Assembly: GCA_946405565.1 (NCBI GenBank)
Contig: CAMJHU010000126.1
Location: 1 to 6,395, forward strand
Reading direction: 5' to 3'
DNA from: an uncultured Clostridia bacterium
GTDB taxonomy: Bacteria > Bacillota > Clostridia > Oscillospirales > Acutalibacteraceae
DNA length: 6,395 nucleotides
The notes under the pieces were generated by a model. It worked only from the letters and a program-made list of their open reading frames with translations. It ran no database searches and was not told where the DNA came from. Both the position numbers and the translations under genes were made by a program. Positions 1 to 4,966 of this stretch are shown piece by piece. How positions within the stretch are numbered: position 1 is the first letter of the stretch; every line of letters begins with the position of its first letter.

Positions 1-109
1 AGCATACTGTAATTTCAGGCAGAAAATGACTGATTAAATTCTGCATAGTTCCTAATGAAAGAAACCTACGGCAGTCCGAATTCTTTAAGGGATTGCCCGT
101 CAAGATAGC

Positions 110-148
110 AAAAGCCGCGAAAAGCTCCATTTTTAGGGCTTTCCGCGG
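110..148 (-). terminator. Intrinsic terminator after tRNA-Arg
   Basis: Read on the minus strand, a GC-rich arm CCGCGG is followed by an AT-rich middle with GCCC/GGAGC pairing and the closing arm CGCGG, then a run of four T (110-113). It begins about 8 nt past the CCA end of tRNA-Arg. The stem has mismatches in the middle and the T-run is short, so it is a moderate-strength terminator by appearance. Confidence 0.6.
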
Positions 149-155
149 TCTTGAC

Positions 156-232
156 TGGCGTCCCAGATAGGAATTGAACCTACGGCGTTCCGCTTAGGAG
201 GCGGACCCTCTATCCGACTGAGGTACTGGGAC
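156..232 (-). tRNA. tRNA-Arg (anticodon CCT)
   Basis: A full cloverleaf reads on the minus strand. The acceptor arms GTCCCAG and CTGGGAC pair perfectly. The D stem is CCTC/GAGG and the anticodon stem is TCCGC/GCGGA with loop CTCCTAA, giving anticodon CCT. The T arm has loop TTCAATT, the discriminator is G, and CCA is encoded (156-158). It decodes AGG codons. It is separated from the upstream tRNA-Glu by a terminator and about 100 bp, so it is probably a separate transcript. Confidence 0.97.
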
Positions 233-243
233 ATACTATTCTG

Positions 244-273
244 TTTACAACATACCTCTACCCTGATTTTCAA
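244..273 (-). promoter_or_regulatory. Probable promoter for tRNA-Arg
   Basis: On the minus strand, TTGAAA (268-273) is followed 18 nt later by TGTAAA (244-249). This -10 is preceded by TGT, which fits the TGn extended -10 pattern. Transcription would start near 237, only a few bases before the mature tRNA 5' end at 232. The terminator upstream (336-368) makes a separate promoter necessary unless read-through feeds this gene. The -10 match is 4 of 6, so the exact placement is uncertain. Confidence 0.45.
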
Positions 274-335
274 AAGGCGTAAGCTCCGGCACTTTCTTAG
301 GAGGGGCTTGTTATATCCATTTAACTAAAGCGGCA

Positions 336-368
336 AACAAAAATTCCTCAAGCGGGGTGCTTGAGGAA
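336..368 (-). terminator. Intrinsic terminator after tRNA-Met/tRNA-Glu
   Basis: A perfect 10-bp inverted repeat (TTCCTCAAGC at 344-353 and its complement at 359-368, loop of 5) is followed on the minus strand by TTTTTGTTTG. It starts 4 nt after the CCA end of tRNA-Glu, the classic position for ending a tRNA transcript. Confidence 0.9.
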
Positions 369-371
369 GAA

Positions 372-447
372 TGGTGACCCGGACGAGATTCGAACTCGTG
401 TTGCCGCCGTGAAAGGGCGGTGTCTTAGGCCTCTTGACCACCGGGCC
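372..447 (-). tRNA. tRNA-Glu (anticodon TTC)
   Basis: The minus-strand cloverleaf has acceptor GGCCCGG/CCGGGTC (one G-U pair), anticodon stem CCGCC/GGCGG, and loop CTTTCAC giving anticodon TTC. The T loop is TTCGAAT, the discriminator is A, and CCA is encoded (372-374). It decodes GAA and GAG. It lies 5 nt downstream of tRNA-Met and is almost certainly processed from the same precursor. Confidence 0.97.
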
Positions 448-452
448 GGAAC

Positions 453-529
453 TGGTAGCGGTAATTGGATTTGAACCAATGACACTGCGGGTATGAACCG
501 CATGCTCTAGCCAACTGAGCTATACCGCC
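453..529 (-). tRNA. tRNA-Met (anticodon CAT, elongator type)
   Basis: The minus-strand cloverleaf has acceptor GGCGGTA/TACCGCT, anticodon stem TGCGG/CCGCA with loop TTCATAC (anticodon CAT), T loop TTCAAAT, discriminator A and encoded CCA (453-455). The paired first base (G-U) and the lack of the three G-C pairs next to the anticodon loop argue against an initiator tRNA. The body resembles Firmicute elongator tRNA-Met. A CAT anticodon could also belong to the lysidine-modified isoleucine tRNA, which I consider less likely. Confidence 0.95.
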
Positions 530-582
530 ATAATCTCGCTGCGGGAAAACCTCTGGGAGAACCTCTCCGCGACAGCTATTAG

Positions 583-611
583 ATTATAGCTGAAGCGTAT
601 GAGAATGTCAA
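583..611 (-). promoter_or_regulatory. Consensus sigma-A promoter for tRNA-Met/tRNA-Glu
   Basis: The minus strand carries TTGACA (606-611), a 17-nt spacer and TATAAT (583-588), a perfect match to the housekeeping consensus. An AT-rich stretch with seven A on this strand lies just upstream and may act as an UP element. Transcription would begin near 576, leaving a leader of roughly 45 nt before tRNA-Met. Confidence 0.93.
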
Positions 612-698
612 GAATTTTTTTGATGATTTACAAATTATTCATATTTCTGTTTGGGTGACAAACAAGCACCCGTTTTCACGGCATTTTCGCGGTTTGGA

Positions 699-727
699 TT
701 GACGGAACCAAAATCCTGTGGTACAAT
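699..727 (+). promoter_or_regulatory. Sigma-A-type promoter for the zinc-ribbon protein gene
   Basis: TTGACG (699-704), 17-nt spacer, TACAAT (722-727), each 5 of 6 to consensus. It gives a leader of about 35 nt ending in the GGGAGGA ribosome site (754-760), 9 nt before the ATG at 770. Two similar 10-mers, GTTTTCACGG (672-681) and ATTTTCGCGG (683-692), sit just upstream of the -35, one helical turn apart. Confidence 0.8.
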
Positions 728-769
728 AAACACAGAAACAAAAACCATCCATCGGGAGGATCGTATCCT

Positions 770-1411
770 ATGAAATGCGGGTATTGTGGAAAAAACATTC
801 GTGACGACGCGACATTCTGTACTTATTGCGGACGGAATCTCAGCGGGAACGCGCCGGAAGAGGAATCGGTGCCGCCAATAAAGACCAGTCCGACAGGCGC
901 ATTGATTACGCTGCTCATCGTGCTTTTGATGCTGGGGGCAGGCAGTGTCCGGCTGCTCCGTGAACCACAGAAGCACCCCCACGGTGCAGTGGTATCCATT
1001 TCAGACAGCCCCCACAGAACCCCTTTGAAGGAAGAAGAATCCCAGCCTGACACGGCGCTCGTGGGAAAATGGATGTGTACCGATCCGGCGGCGGCGGATT
1101 ATGATCAGAATGACTACGGCATTCAGGTGAAGATCACGCTGGTGATGCAGGAGGACGGACAGTTCCGGCTCCGGTATCATATGTCGGATACCGGCGCGTC
1201 CGCCTTGAAACTCCGGCTGGACGGCGATTATCTCACCCGCGACGGCGTGATATCCTTCCGCCCCGACCTCTCCGCGCCGGAGGGCGAAACCGGCGGGGAT
1301 TTTTTCCGGCGCCACGGCAAAACCCCCACGTTTCCCTACACCGTAACGGAAAAGACGCTGACGCTCCATTATGATAACGGTACGGATGTGACCTTCCGGC
1401 GCGCCGACTGA
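770..1411 (+). CDS. Zinc-ribbon membrane protein with lipocalin-like outer domain
   Basis: The 213-aa product has three parts. Residues 3-20 form a zinc ribbon with two CxxC pairs (C3, C6, C17, C20), of the kind found at the N-terminus of many uncharacterised Firmicute membrane proteins. A single hydrophobic segment lies at about 44-58. After a polar linker, residues 97-213 begin LVGKW and alternate short beta-type strands with turns (for example QFRLRY and DVTFRR). I compare this with lipocalin-like sensor or binding folds, by inference. The expected topology is zinc ribbon inside the cell and the beta domain outside. The start is supported by the ribosome site GGGAGGA 9 nt upstream and a good promoter. 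The gene stands alone and ends 35 bp from the convergent membrane protein gene. No clear terminator is visible between them. The specific function is unknown. Confidence 0.88.
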   Translation: MKCGYCGKNIRDDATFCTYCGRNLSGNAPEEESVPPIKTSPTGALITLLIVLLMLGAGSVRLLREPQKHPHGAVVSISDSPHRTPLKEEESQPDTALVGKWMCTDPAAADYDQNDYGIQVKITLVMQEDGQFRLRYHMSDTGASALKLRLDGDYLTRDGVISFRPDLSAPEGETGGDFFRRHGKTPTFPYTVTEKTLTLHYDNGTDVTFRRAD

Positions 1412-1446
1412 TACCGGCGGGGCTGGACGACGGCTTAGGAAAGCAC

Positions 1447-2190
1447 TCAGAAAAGCACGGTGCCGAGAAAGGAAATGCCCTTGGAAATGCCGAGCATCCC
1501 GAGGCTGTACATCGCGATGGAAAGCGGCTTGCAAAACAGAATGATGAGCGTATAGGTCTTCCACGACATCCTGGTGGTGCCGGCGAGATAACAGATCAAT
1601 CCGTCCGGCGCACCCGGCAGGAAAATGGCGACGGCAAAGAGCTTCCTGAAGCGTCCGTGGTCTTCGGTCCAATGCTCGTATTTCTCAATGGATTCCTTGG
1701 AGAAGAGCCGGTGCATGAGCGGCTTGCCGTAGACCCGCGAAATGGCAAAGGTTGCCAGTGAGCCGATCACAATGCCCACGTAATTGTACCAGAATCCCCA
1801 CCACGGTCCGAACAGCAGCACCCCCGCCAGCAGCGTCACCCCGCCCGGAATCACGGGAATGCCCACCTCCAGCGCCTGCAGAATGGTAAAAATCATCGGC
1901 GCGGTCATGCCGAAGCTGTCCACCCAGTCCCGCAGCGTTTCGGGCGAAGCGAAAATCCCCTTCCGCCAGCCGTAAATCCCGAAGGCGACGCACCCCAGCA
2001 GCAGCCCTATCATCAGCATATTGCTCACGGTTCTGACGATTTTGTTATCGCCGAATTCTTCCAGCTTTTCTTTGGCAGCTTCGCCTGTTTGTCCGAGCTT
2101 GGCTTCCCACGCGGCGATGGGTTCCCGGCGGGCGGATGAAGCGGTCGATTCCTCCGCCGCTTCTGTCTGTTCGATTATTTCTTCTGTCAT
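1447..2190 (-). CDS. TVP38/TMEM64 family (VTT/DedA-like) membrane protein
   Basis: The 247-aa product has a charged cytoplasmic N-terminus rich in Glu, Ala and Lys (residues 1-52) and a first membrane segment at 57-73. The VTT domain then spans about 97-235. Family features include the hydrophobic stretch with PVIPGG (112-117), LLFGPWWG (125-132), and LPGAPDG (191-197) followed by YLAGT (201-205), the conserved Pro/Gly-rich re-entrant region. Relatives are integral membrane proteins, and several related DedA/VTT proteins act as lipid flippases or scramblases; the substrate here is unknown. The start at 2190 is chosen because AAGGAGGT lies about 10 nt upstream. A longer open frame reaches 2316 but would place the ribosome site inside the gene. 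It is monocistronic and divergent from the replication genes. No promoter was convincingly located. Confidence 0.9.
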   Translation of the reverse strand: MTEEIIEQTEAAEESTASSARREPIAAWEAKLGQTGEAAKEKLEEFGDNKIVRTVSNMLMIGLLLGCVAFGIYGWRKGIFASPETLRDWVDSFGMTAPMIFTILQALEVGIPVIPGGVTLLAGVLLFGPWWGFWYNYVGIVIGSLATFAISRVYGKPLMHRLFSKESIEKYEHWTEDHGRFRKLFAVAIFLPGAPDGLICYLAGTTRMSWKTYTLIILFCKPLSIAMYSLGMLGISKGISFLGTVLF

Positions 2191-2268
2191 AGGAAAAAAT
2201 ACCTCCTTCATCTGACGCGAATGGCAGCGCGTCGCTTTTATCCGAATGCCATGCCAAAGCGGTCCTTG

Positions 2269-2314
2269 GGACAGGATTGCCTGCGAAGCCCCGGCAGACG
2301 CGGGAATCCTGTCC
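2269..2314. repeat. 10-bp perfect inverted repeat, hairpin in VTT gene leader
   Basis: GGACAGGATT (2269-2278) and AATCCTGTCC (2305-2314) pair perfectly around a 26-bp GC-rich middle that contains a smaller CTGC/GCAG pairing. On the minus strand it lies about 80 bp before the ribosome site of the VTT gene and would fold in the mRNA leader if transcription starts upstream. It may be a structured leader or a small interspersed palindromic repeat; the sequence alone does not decide. Confidence 0.6.
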
Positions 2315-2320
2315 ATCGCC

Positions 2321-2367
2321 CGCCGCGGCTTTTTTTTTTACTCTTTTTTTCTCTGCGCCCCGCGGCG
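2321..2367. repeat. 8-bp inverted repeat enclosing T-rich loop
   Basis: CGCCGCGG (2321-2328) and CCGCGGCG (2360-2367) are exact reverse complements. They enclose a 31-base pyrimidine-rich segment with runs of ten and seven T. On the plus strand, the first arm directly followed by ten T also resembles the end of a terminator, but there is no plus-strand gene upstream for it to serve. Confidence 0.5.
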
Positions 2368-2451
2368 CCGACGGGACATCCTCTCCCCTTCTCCCCTGTC
2401 CGCCGGAAGCCCCATTTTCCGCCCTTTCCGCCTGTGGGGGAAGACCAAAAT

Positions 2452-2471
2452 AAATGCAGTGAAATGCAGTA
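2452..2471 (+). repeat. Tandem 10-bp direct repeat, candidate operator
   Basis: AAATGCAGT occurs at 2452-2460 and again at 2462-2470, exactly 10 bp apart. The second copy overlaps the -35 hexamer of the replication-module promoter. Spacing of about one helical turn puts both copies on one face of the DNA, as expected for a repressor or activator site. Confidence 0.4.
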
Positions 2472-2487
2472 ACATAAGGTGTATAAT
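2459..2487 (+). promoter_or_regulatory. Probable promoter of the replication module
   Basis: TATAAT (2482-2487) is a perfect -10 and is directly preceded by TG. With a 17-nt spacer the -35 is GTGAAA (2459-2464), 4 of 6 to consensus. Transcription would start near 2494 and give a leader of about 50 nt before the DUF669 start. It is the only good promoter upstream of the three replication genes, which probably form one transcript. Confidence 0.7.
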
Positions 2488-2546
2488 AATAAAGGAGAAT
2501 CCGGAATCTCACAGATACAAATGATAAATCAGGAGGAATGCGTCTT

Positions 2547-3038
2547 ATGGACGAACGAGAACTCGACTGGAACGACAACATCGAAAACGACGGGGAAGCC
2601 TATCAACTGCTGCCCGAAGGCGACTACGACTTTGAAGTGATCCGCTTTGAACGCGGCAGAAGCAAAGGCTCCGACAAGCTGCCGCCCTGCAATATGGCGA
2701 TTCTCACCATCCAATTGTCGGGGGGCGGTCTCTCCACCGTCGTCACCGAAAATCTGGTGCTTCACACCAAAATGGAATGGAAACTGTCCCAATTCTTCTG
2801 CGCCATCGGTCAGAAACAGAAGGGCGAAAAGGTCCGGATGAACTGGCAGGCGGTGCTCGGCGCAAAAGGGCGCTGCAAGGTGGGCGTTCGCTCCTATCAG
2901 AAGCAGAACGGCGAGGACGGTCTGACCAACGAAATCAAAAAATTCTACGAACCCGATATGCCCTCTCCTCCCTCCCCTTCCACCGCCAATGCCGTCCGAT
3001 CAGCACCGAAGACGGGAGCGCTCGCGTTCGCTCGCTAA
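2547..3038 (+). CDS. Phage DUF669 family protein
   Basis: The 163-aa product matches the pattern of the phage DUF669 family, encoded in replication/recombination modules of Firmicute phages and thought to act on single-stranded DNA. Diagnostic stretches are LDWNDNIEND (residues 6-15), LLPEGDYDFEV (about 20-30) with the following FERG, and the middle region of beta strands and WKLSQFF. I choose ATG 2547 because AGGAGG (2531-2536) lies 10 nt before it; the in-frame ATG at 2538 is only 1 nt from that site. The C-terminus turns Pro/Ser-rich and ends ALAFAR, residues encoded by the palindromic repeat that begins at 3019, so the native tail was probably replaced or extended. It is first in the operon, 169 bp before the helicase gene. 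Confidence 0.85.
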   Translation: MDERELDWNDNIENDGEAYQLLPEGDYDFEVIRFERGRSKGSDKLPPCNMAILTIQLSGGGLSTVVTENLVLHTKMEWKLSQFFCAIGQKQKGEKVRMNWQAVLGAKGRCKVGVRSYQKQNGEDGLTNEIKKFYEPDMPSPPSPSTANAVRSAPKTGALAFAR

Positions 3039-3185
3039 ATGAAGAGTGAATGGTGAATAATGAAGAGTGAATAACGGCGGAAGGCTTCGCCTTGAAAATA
3101 TATATTCCAAGGCGCACATGCGCCTTCCTTCACTATTCGTTATTCGTTATTCTCTATTCTCCAAGCGCAAGCGCGCTTGCGAGCG
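3019..3185. repeat. Interspersed palindromic repeat, copy 1 (about 167 bp)
   Basis: The whole segment is an imperfect palindrome. Outer arms CGCTCGC (3019-3025) and GCGAGCG (3179-3185) are followed inward by AT-rich GAATA/GTGAATAA-like iterations on the left and their complement (TATTCGTTATTC) on the right. An inner stem GGAAGGC/GCCTTCC (3079-3085, 3122-3128) encloses two small hairpins, AAGGC-TTC-GCCTT (3081-3093) and AAGGCGCA/TGCGCCTT (3109-3126), separated by an ATATATAT centre. It overlaps the last six codons and stop of the DUF669 gene and fills the gap to the helicase ribosome site. It encodes no protein of its own and resembles a non-autonomous mobile repeat. Confidence 0.85.
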
Positions 3186-3207
3186 TCCCGAAAGGAGGTT
3201 TGAGAAA

Positions 3208-4821
3208 GTGAATCAAGTACATTTGAGACCCTATCAGCAGGAAGCGCGGGACGCGATCCTGCGGCAGTGGGAGGAGGGATTTCAGAAGACGCTGCTGGTA
3301 ATGCCGACCGGCTGCGGCAAGACGATGGTATTTGCCAGCGTCGCGGAGGAATGCGTGCGTCAGGGCGAGCGGGTGCTGATTCTGGCGCACCGCGGGGAGC
3401 TGCTGCATCAGGCGGCGGACAGGCTGAAACAGTCCACAGGCTTGGGCTGCGCGGTGGAAAAGGCGGGCGCAAGCTGTCTCGGCAGCCTGCAGCGCGTGAC
3501 CGTCGGCTCGGTTCAGACGCTCACGCGGGAAAAACGGCTGTCGCAATTCCCCCCCGATGCCTTCAACGTCATCATCGTCGATGAAGCACACCATTGTATT
3601 TCGGAGAGCTATCGGAAAATCCTGCGGTATTTTGCCGAAGCGAAGGTGCTGGGCGTCACCGCCACGCCTGACCGCGGCGACAGGAAGAACCTCGGCGAAG
3701 TGTTCGACAGTCTGGCGTATGAATATCCGCTTTCCAGCGCCATCCGGGAGGGGTACCTGTCGCCCATCAAGGCGGTCACCGTCCCCTTAAAGCTGGACCT
3801 GAGCCGCGTCGCCATACAGTCGGGCGATTACAGGGCGGCGGATGTGGACGGTGCGCTGGAGCCCTATCTCTTTCAGATCGCGCGGGAAATGAAGACCTAT
3901 TGTGAAAACCGCAAAACAGTGGTATTCCTGCCGCTGGTCAGAACGGCGCGGAAGCTCCGCGATATGCTCAACGCGGTCGGTCTGCGCGCCGCCGAGGTCA
4001 ATGGTCACAGCCCCGACCGGAAAGAGATTCTCAGGGACTTTGAAGAGGGCAGATACAACGTCCTCTGTAACGCCATGCTGCTCACCGAGGGCTGGGATTG
4101 CCCGTCGGTGGACTGCGTGGTGGTGCTGCGTCCCACCAAGGTCCGCTCCCTTTACTGTCAGATGGTCGGGCGCGGCACGCGGCGCTGCGAGGGCAAGAAA
4201 GACCTGCTGCTGCTCGACTTTCTGTGGCACACGCAGCGGCACGGATTATGCCATCCGGCGCACCTGATCTGCGAGAGCGAAGAGATCGCGCAGCAGATGA
4301 CGCAGCAGCTCGCCGAAACGGCGGGATGTGCGACGGATATCGAGGAAGCCCGGAAGCGCGCCTGTCAGGATGTGGCGGCGCAGCGTGAAGCCACCCTTGC
4401 CAGGCAGCTCGACCGGATGAAGCATCGCAGCCGCGAACGGATTGACCCGGTGCAGTTGGAACTGTCGATCCGGGCGGAGGACTTGGCGCACTACGTGCCG
4501 TCCTTCCCCTGGGAAATGGCGCCGCCGAGTGCCGCACAGCTCGCCGCGCTCGAAAGGATGGGCATCCTCACCGACGGCATCGACACCGCGGGCAAAGCCA
4601 GCCTGCTGCTGTCCCGCCTCGACAAACGCCGCCGCGCGGATCTGACCACGCCCAGGCAAATCCGCTGTCTGGAAAACATGGGGTTCCGGCACGTCGGCAT
4701 ATGGTCGTTTGAAACCGCGCGGCAGCTCATCCAGCACATTGCCGCCAACGGCTGGCAGATTCCTGACGGAATGAATCCCGCCGCCTATCAACCCGCAGAA
4801 GCGCTCACGTTCGTTCGCTAA
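3208..4821 (+). CDS. DEAH-box superfamily 2 DNA helicase, phage-type
   Basis: The 537-aa product carries the full set of SF2 helicase motifs: LRPYQQEA (6-13), Walker A PTGCGKT (33-39), motif Ia ILAHRGELL (58-66), DEAH (125-128), TATP (151-154), motif V TEGWDCP (293-299) and motif VI QMVGRGTRR (318-326). It would couple ATP hydrolysis to DNA unwinding or branched-DNA remodelling during element replication. Residues 350-440 are charged and helical. The C-terminal region has two similar units, SAAQLAALERMGI (about 441-453) and TPRQIRCLENMGF (about 481-493), probably a small nucleic-acid-binding repeat. The start is GTG 3208, with AAAGGAGG 10 nt upstream; an open extension back to ATG 3067 is only translation of the palindromic repeat. 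The protein ends ALTFVR, encoded by repeat copy 2. Confidence 0.92.
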   Translation: MNQVHLRPYQQEARDAILRQWEEGFQKTLLVMPTGCGKTMVFASVAEECVRQGERVLILAHRGELLHQAADRLKQSTGLGCAVEKAGASCLGSLQRVTVGSVQTLTREKRLSQFPPDAFNVIIVDEAHHCISESYRKILRYFAEAKVLGVTATPDRGDRKNLGEVFDSLAYEYPLSSAIREGYLSPIKAVTVPLKLDLSRVAIQSGDYRAADVDGALEPYLFQIAREMKTYCENRKTVVFLPLVRTARKLRDMLNAVGLRAAEVNGHSPDRKEILRDFEEGRYNVLCNAMLLTEGWDCPSVDCVVVLRPTKVRSLYCQMVGRGTRRCEGKKDLLLLDFLWHTQRHGLCHPAHLICESEEIAQQMTQQLAETAGCATDIEEARKRACQDVAAQREATLARQLDRMKHRSRERIDPVQLELSIRAEDLAHYVPSFPWEMAPPSAAQLAALERMGILTDGIDTAGKASLLLSRLDKRRRADLTTPRQIRCLENMGFRHVGIWSFETARQLIQHIAANGWQIPDGMNPAAYQPAEALTFVR

Positions 4822-4920
4822 GAGAACAGTGAATCATGAATAACGAATAGAGAATAACGAAGGAGCGCAAAGCGCTGAATATAGATTTTCAAGGCGCAGC
4901 CTTCCTTCACGATTCTGACG
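4801..4920. repeat. Interspersed palindromic repeat, copy 2 (right arm decayed)
   Basis: Bases 4801-4821 match the left end of copy 1 at 19 of 21 positions and include the helicase stop codon. AT-rich GAATAACGAATAGAGAATAA iterations follow, then a GAAGG/CCTTC stem enclosing hairpins AGCGC-AAA-GCGCT (4864-4876) and AAGGC-GCA-GCCTT (4891-4903) around an AT-rich centre. The centre aligns best with the reverse complement of the copy 1 centre. After TTCCTTCAC the complement of the left arm fades, so the right side is truncated or degraded. It fills most of the gap before the primase-helicase gene. Confidence 0.82.
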
Positions 4921-4937
4921 ATTGACCAATGAACTTG

Positions 4938-4954
4938 AGAGGTGTTGGTAAATA
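4938..4954 (+). promoter_or_regulatory. Ribosome site of the primase-helicase with ATA at start position
   Basis: AGAGGTG (4938-4944) is the only Shine-Dalgarno-like sequence near the gene's 5' end. Seven bases later, in the primase-helicase frame, comes ATA (4952-4954), and the codon just before it is the in-frame stop TAA (4949-4951). The next accepted start codon in frame is TTG at 4967, which has no ribosome site at normal distance. Either ATA is used, TTG is used weakly, or an ancestral ATG has mutated. Confidence 0.5.
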
Positions 4955-4966
4955 GAAAATAATGAA

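Larger units (their letters stand above)
2191..2546. other. Divergent intergenic region without a gene
   Basis: This 356-bp gap separates the VTT protein gene from the DUF669 gene. It contains the 2269-2314 and 2321-2367 inverted repeats, a plus-strand pyrimidine-rich tract (about 2329-2435, with runs of ten and seven T), the tandem repeat at 2452-2471 and the promoter at 2459-2487. A 6-bp inverted pair ATGGCA/TGCCAT (2221-2226, 2247-2252) lies nearest the VTT gene. The open frames here have low-complexity products and no ribosome sites, so I call no protein. Confidence 0.7.

Noticed and set aside
1402..1419. Hairpin CGCCG/CGGCG between the two convergent genes as a terminator
   Set aside because: The stem is only 5 bp and no T-run follows on either strand.
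2191..2316. 42-residue N-terminal extension of the VTT membrane protein
   Set aside because: It would run through the inverted repeat and the ribosome site. ATG 2190 has AAGGAGGT at normal distance, and the extension resembles no family N-terminus.
2221..2472. Possible small membrane peptide on the plus strand (83 codons, with an LFFLLFF run)
   Set aside because: No ribosome site is present, the composition is low-complexity from T- and C-rich DNA, and it overlaps inverted repeats and the replication promoter.
2538..2546. ATG 2538 as start of the DUF669 gene
   Set aside because: Only one base separates it from AGGAGG, which is too close for initiation; ATG 2547 is correctly spaced.
2045..2581. 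Long minus-strand open frame of 178 codons across the intergenic region
   Set aside because: It overlaps the VTT gene in another frame, lacks a ribosome site, and its product looks like a random high-Arg translation of GC-rich DNA.
3041..3165. Short AT-rich iterations (GTGAATAA and ATTCGTTATTC types) as a CRISPR array or iteron origin
   Set aside because: The units are 7-9 bp without uniform spacers and form the two arms of one palindrome, so they belong to the interspersed repeat; the same pattern recurs in copy 2.
3067..3207. In-frame N-terminal extension of the helicase from ATG 3067 (47 residues)
   Set aside because: The extension is translated from the palindromic repeat, has no ribosome site, and the GTG at 3208 sits 10 nt after a strong AAAGGAGG and starts right before the first helicase motif.
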